A DNA stretch of 5,593 nt, taken from a bacterium. Its GTDB lineage: Bacteria; Krumholzibacteriota; Krumholzibacteria; LZORAL124-64-63. How positions within the stretch are numbered: position 1 is the first letter of the stretch; each line of letters opens with the position of its first letter. A program made the translations under genes and the position numbers. Positions 4,471 through 5,593 of this stretch are shown piece after piece. The stretch covers positions 1 to 5,593 of the forward strand of contig JAASSM010000155.1 in assembly GCA_021767885.1 (NCBI GenBank), written 5' to 3'. The notes beneath the pieces were generated by a model, which saw only the letters and a program-made list of their open reading frames with translations, made no database searches and was not told the DNA's origin.

Positions 4471-5593
4471 ATGCTACGTCGCACCCTGGCCGTCCTGGCC
4501 ACCGCCGCCCTGCTGCTCGTCGCCGCGCTCGTCCTGCAACCCGGCCCCATCGCGCCGGAGGACCCGTCCGCCACCGGCGACCAGGTCACCGCCAGGACCC
4601 TGCCCAAGCCCGAGGGCAAGCCCACCGCCTGGTTCTACCGCCAGCGCGCCTACCCCAACCCGGCCATCGACCCGGCGGGCCAGCGCCTCGCCCTGGCGCA
4701 GGCCCGGGAGCTGGCGGCCGTGGCCGAGGACCGCCGCCGGCGCGGCGACAAGAGCGCCCTGCTGGGCGCCATCTGGCAGCAGCGCGGCCCCGACAACGTG
4801 GGCGCCCGGGTGACCGACCTGGCCATCCACCCCACCGACCCGGACATCTGCTACGCCGCCATGGCCACCGGCGGGGTCTTCAAGACCACCGACGGCGGCC
4901 AGACCTGGACTCCGATCTTCGATGACGCCGACGTGATCACCATCGGGGCCATCGCCCTCGACCCCCAGGATCCCCAGACCATCTGGGTGGGCACCGGCGA
5001 GGCCAACGCCAACAGCTACTCCTTCTTCGGCAACGGCGTCTACCGCTCGCAGGACGGCGGCGTGACCTGGGAGCACCTGGGCCTCGAGGAGACCCTCTAC
5101 ATCAGCCGCGTGCGGGTCGATCACACCGACGGGCAGCGCGTCTTCGTGGCGGCCACCGGCCGCCTCTTCGGCACCGGTCCCAACCGCGGCGTCTACCGCA
5201 CCCTCGATGGCGGCGCCAGCTGGGACCGCGTCTTCGCGCTCACCGATTCGACCGCCTGCAGCGACCTGGTCATGCATCCGGACGACCCGGACATCCTGTA
5301 TGCGGGCATGTGGGAGCGGGTCCGCGGCCTCACCTTCCGCGACAGCGGCGGCGAGTCCAGCGGCATCTGGCGCTCCCTCGACGGCGGCGACACCTGGAGC
5401 GAGCTCACCGTCGGTCTGCCCAGCGGGCCGGACGTGGGCCGCGTGGGCCTGACCATCTGCCGGGACTTCCCCGACGTGCTGTACGCCGTCTACGCCGCCG
5501 CCGACGCCTCCTTCCTGGGCGTCTACCGCAGCGACGATGGCGGCGACACCTGGAACGGCACCAACGACTGGGCCCTGGCGAGCATCTACTCCA
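4471..5593 (+). CDS. Secreted Asp-box (BNR/sortilin-like) beta-propeller protein, C-terminus cut by window edge
   Basis: Exported protein of unknown substrate; the visible 374 residues end at the window edge with the frame open. The N-terminus (residues 1-22) is a signal sequence or anchor: Arg at 3-4, hydrophobic 6-22, no lipobox Cys and no clear cleavage motif. A Pro/Ala-rich linker leads to IWQQRGPDNVGAR (101-113), a lead-in often seen before such propellers. Five Asp-boxes follow, close to SxDxGxTW, at residues 139-146, 193-200, 244-251, 302-309 and 354-361. Their spacing of 51-58 residues fits one per propeller blade. Related proteins are often labelled glycosyl hydrolase, sialidase-like, VPS10/sortilin or YCF48-like, but Asp-boxes are structural turns and prove no catalysis. 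ATG 4471 lies 10 bases after GAGGAG (4455-4460). GTG at 4465 is in frame with a 4-base spacing and cannot be excluded. Confidence 0.88.
   Translation, partial: MLRRTLAVLATAALLLVAALVLQPGPIAPEDPSATGDQVTARTLPKPEGKPTAWFYRQRAYPNPAIDPAGQRLALAQARELAAVAEDRRRRGDKSALLGAIWQQRGPDNVGARVTDLAIHPTDPDICYAAMATGGVFKTTDGGQTWTPIFDDADVITIGAIALDPQDPQTIWVGTGEANANSYSFFGNGVYRSQDGGVTWEHLGLEETLYISRVRVDHTDGQRVFVAATGRLFGTGPNRGVYRTLDGGASWDRVFALTDSTACSDLVMHPDDPDILYAGMWERVRGLTFRDSGGESSGIWRSLDGGDTWSELTVGLPSGPDVGRVGLTICRDFPDVLYAVYAAADASFLGVYRSDDGGDTWNGTNDWALASIYS

Noticed and set aside
2909..4813. A 634-codon plus-strand open frame
   Set aside because: Antisense to the NfeD protease and then out of frame with the Asp-box gene. 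It is His/Gly/Arg-rich low-complexity translation without a ribosome site.
4474..5277. A 267-codon minus-strand frame antisense to the Asp-box gene
   Set aside because: Its composition is a mirror of the Asp-box coding frame (Gly/Val/Ala/Asp-rich) and it has no domain features.

Overview
The window comes from a very GC-rich bacterial chromosome with compact, normally spaced genes. The coding frames use mostly G or C in third positions, and all five genes have recognisable Shine-Dalgarno sequences. There are no tRNA or rRNA genes, CRISPR arrays, insertion sequences or phage genes. A densely packed multihaem cytochrome beside a secreted Asp-box propeller protein suggests an environmental Gram-negative-type respirer, perhaps from the FCB-superphylum or Gemmatimonadota/Krumholzibacteriota-like lineages. 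That placement is inference from gene style; no marker gene is present.

Layout, left to right. (1) Positions 1-1069, minus strand: the first 356 codons of a secreted multihaem c-type cytochrome with twelve complete CxxCH sites and a thirteenth cut by the window edge. (2) Positions 1070-1478: a 409-base divergent intergenic region with an AT-richer island, a perfect 9-bp inverted repeat and a good candidate promoter for the next gene. (3) Positions 1479-1961, plus strand: a complete guanine deaminase (guaD). (4) Positions 1955-4255, minus strand: a two-gene operon, with a long NfeD/ClpP-class membrane serine protease transcribed first and a stomatin-like slipin (SPFH/band 7) second. The slipin stop overlaps the guaD stop by 7 bp, tail to tail. 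(5) Positions 4256-4470: a second divergent intergenic region with a 13-bp direct repeat and a candidate promoter for the last gene. (6) Positions 4471-5593, plus strand: the start of a large secreted protein with five Asp-box (BNR/sortilin-like) repeats, cut by the right edge.

The only clear functional unit is the NfeD-slipin pair. In the archaeal prototype (PH1510/PH1511) the Ser-Lys protease cleaves the hydrophobic C-terminal stretch of its partner stomatin, and both the catalytic dyad and that stretch are present here. GuaD is a housekeeping purine salvage/catabolism enzyme with no evident link to its neighbours. The cytochrome and the propeller protein are exported and each is transcribed outward, so their own operon partners lie outside the window. 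I did not find evidence for a new defence or mobile system. The most unusual items are the haem density and alternating haem spacing of the cytochrome, the collagen-like tail on the slipin, and the repeats in the two divergent intergenic regions.
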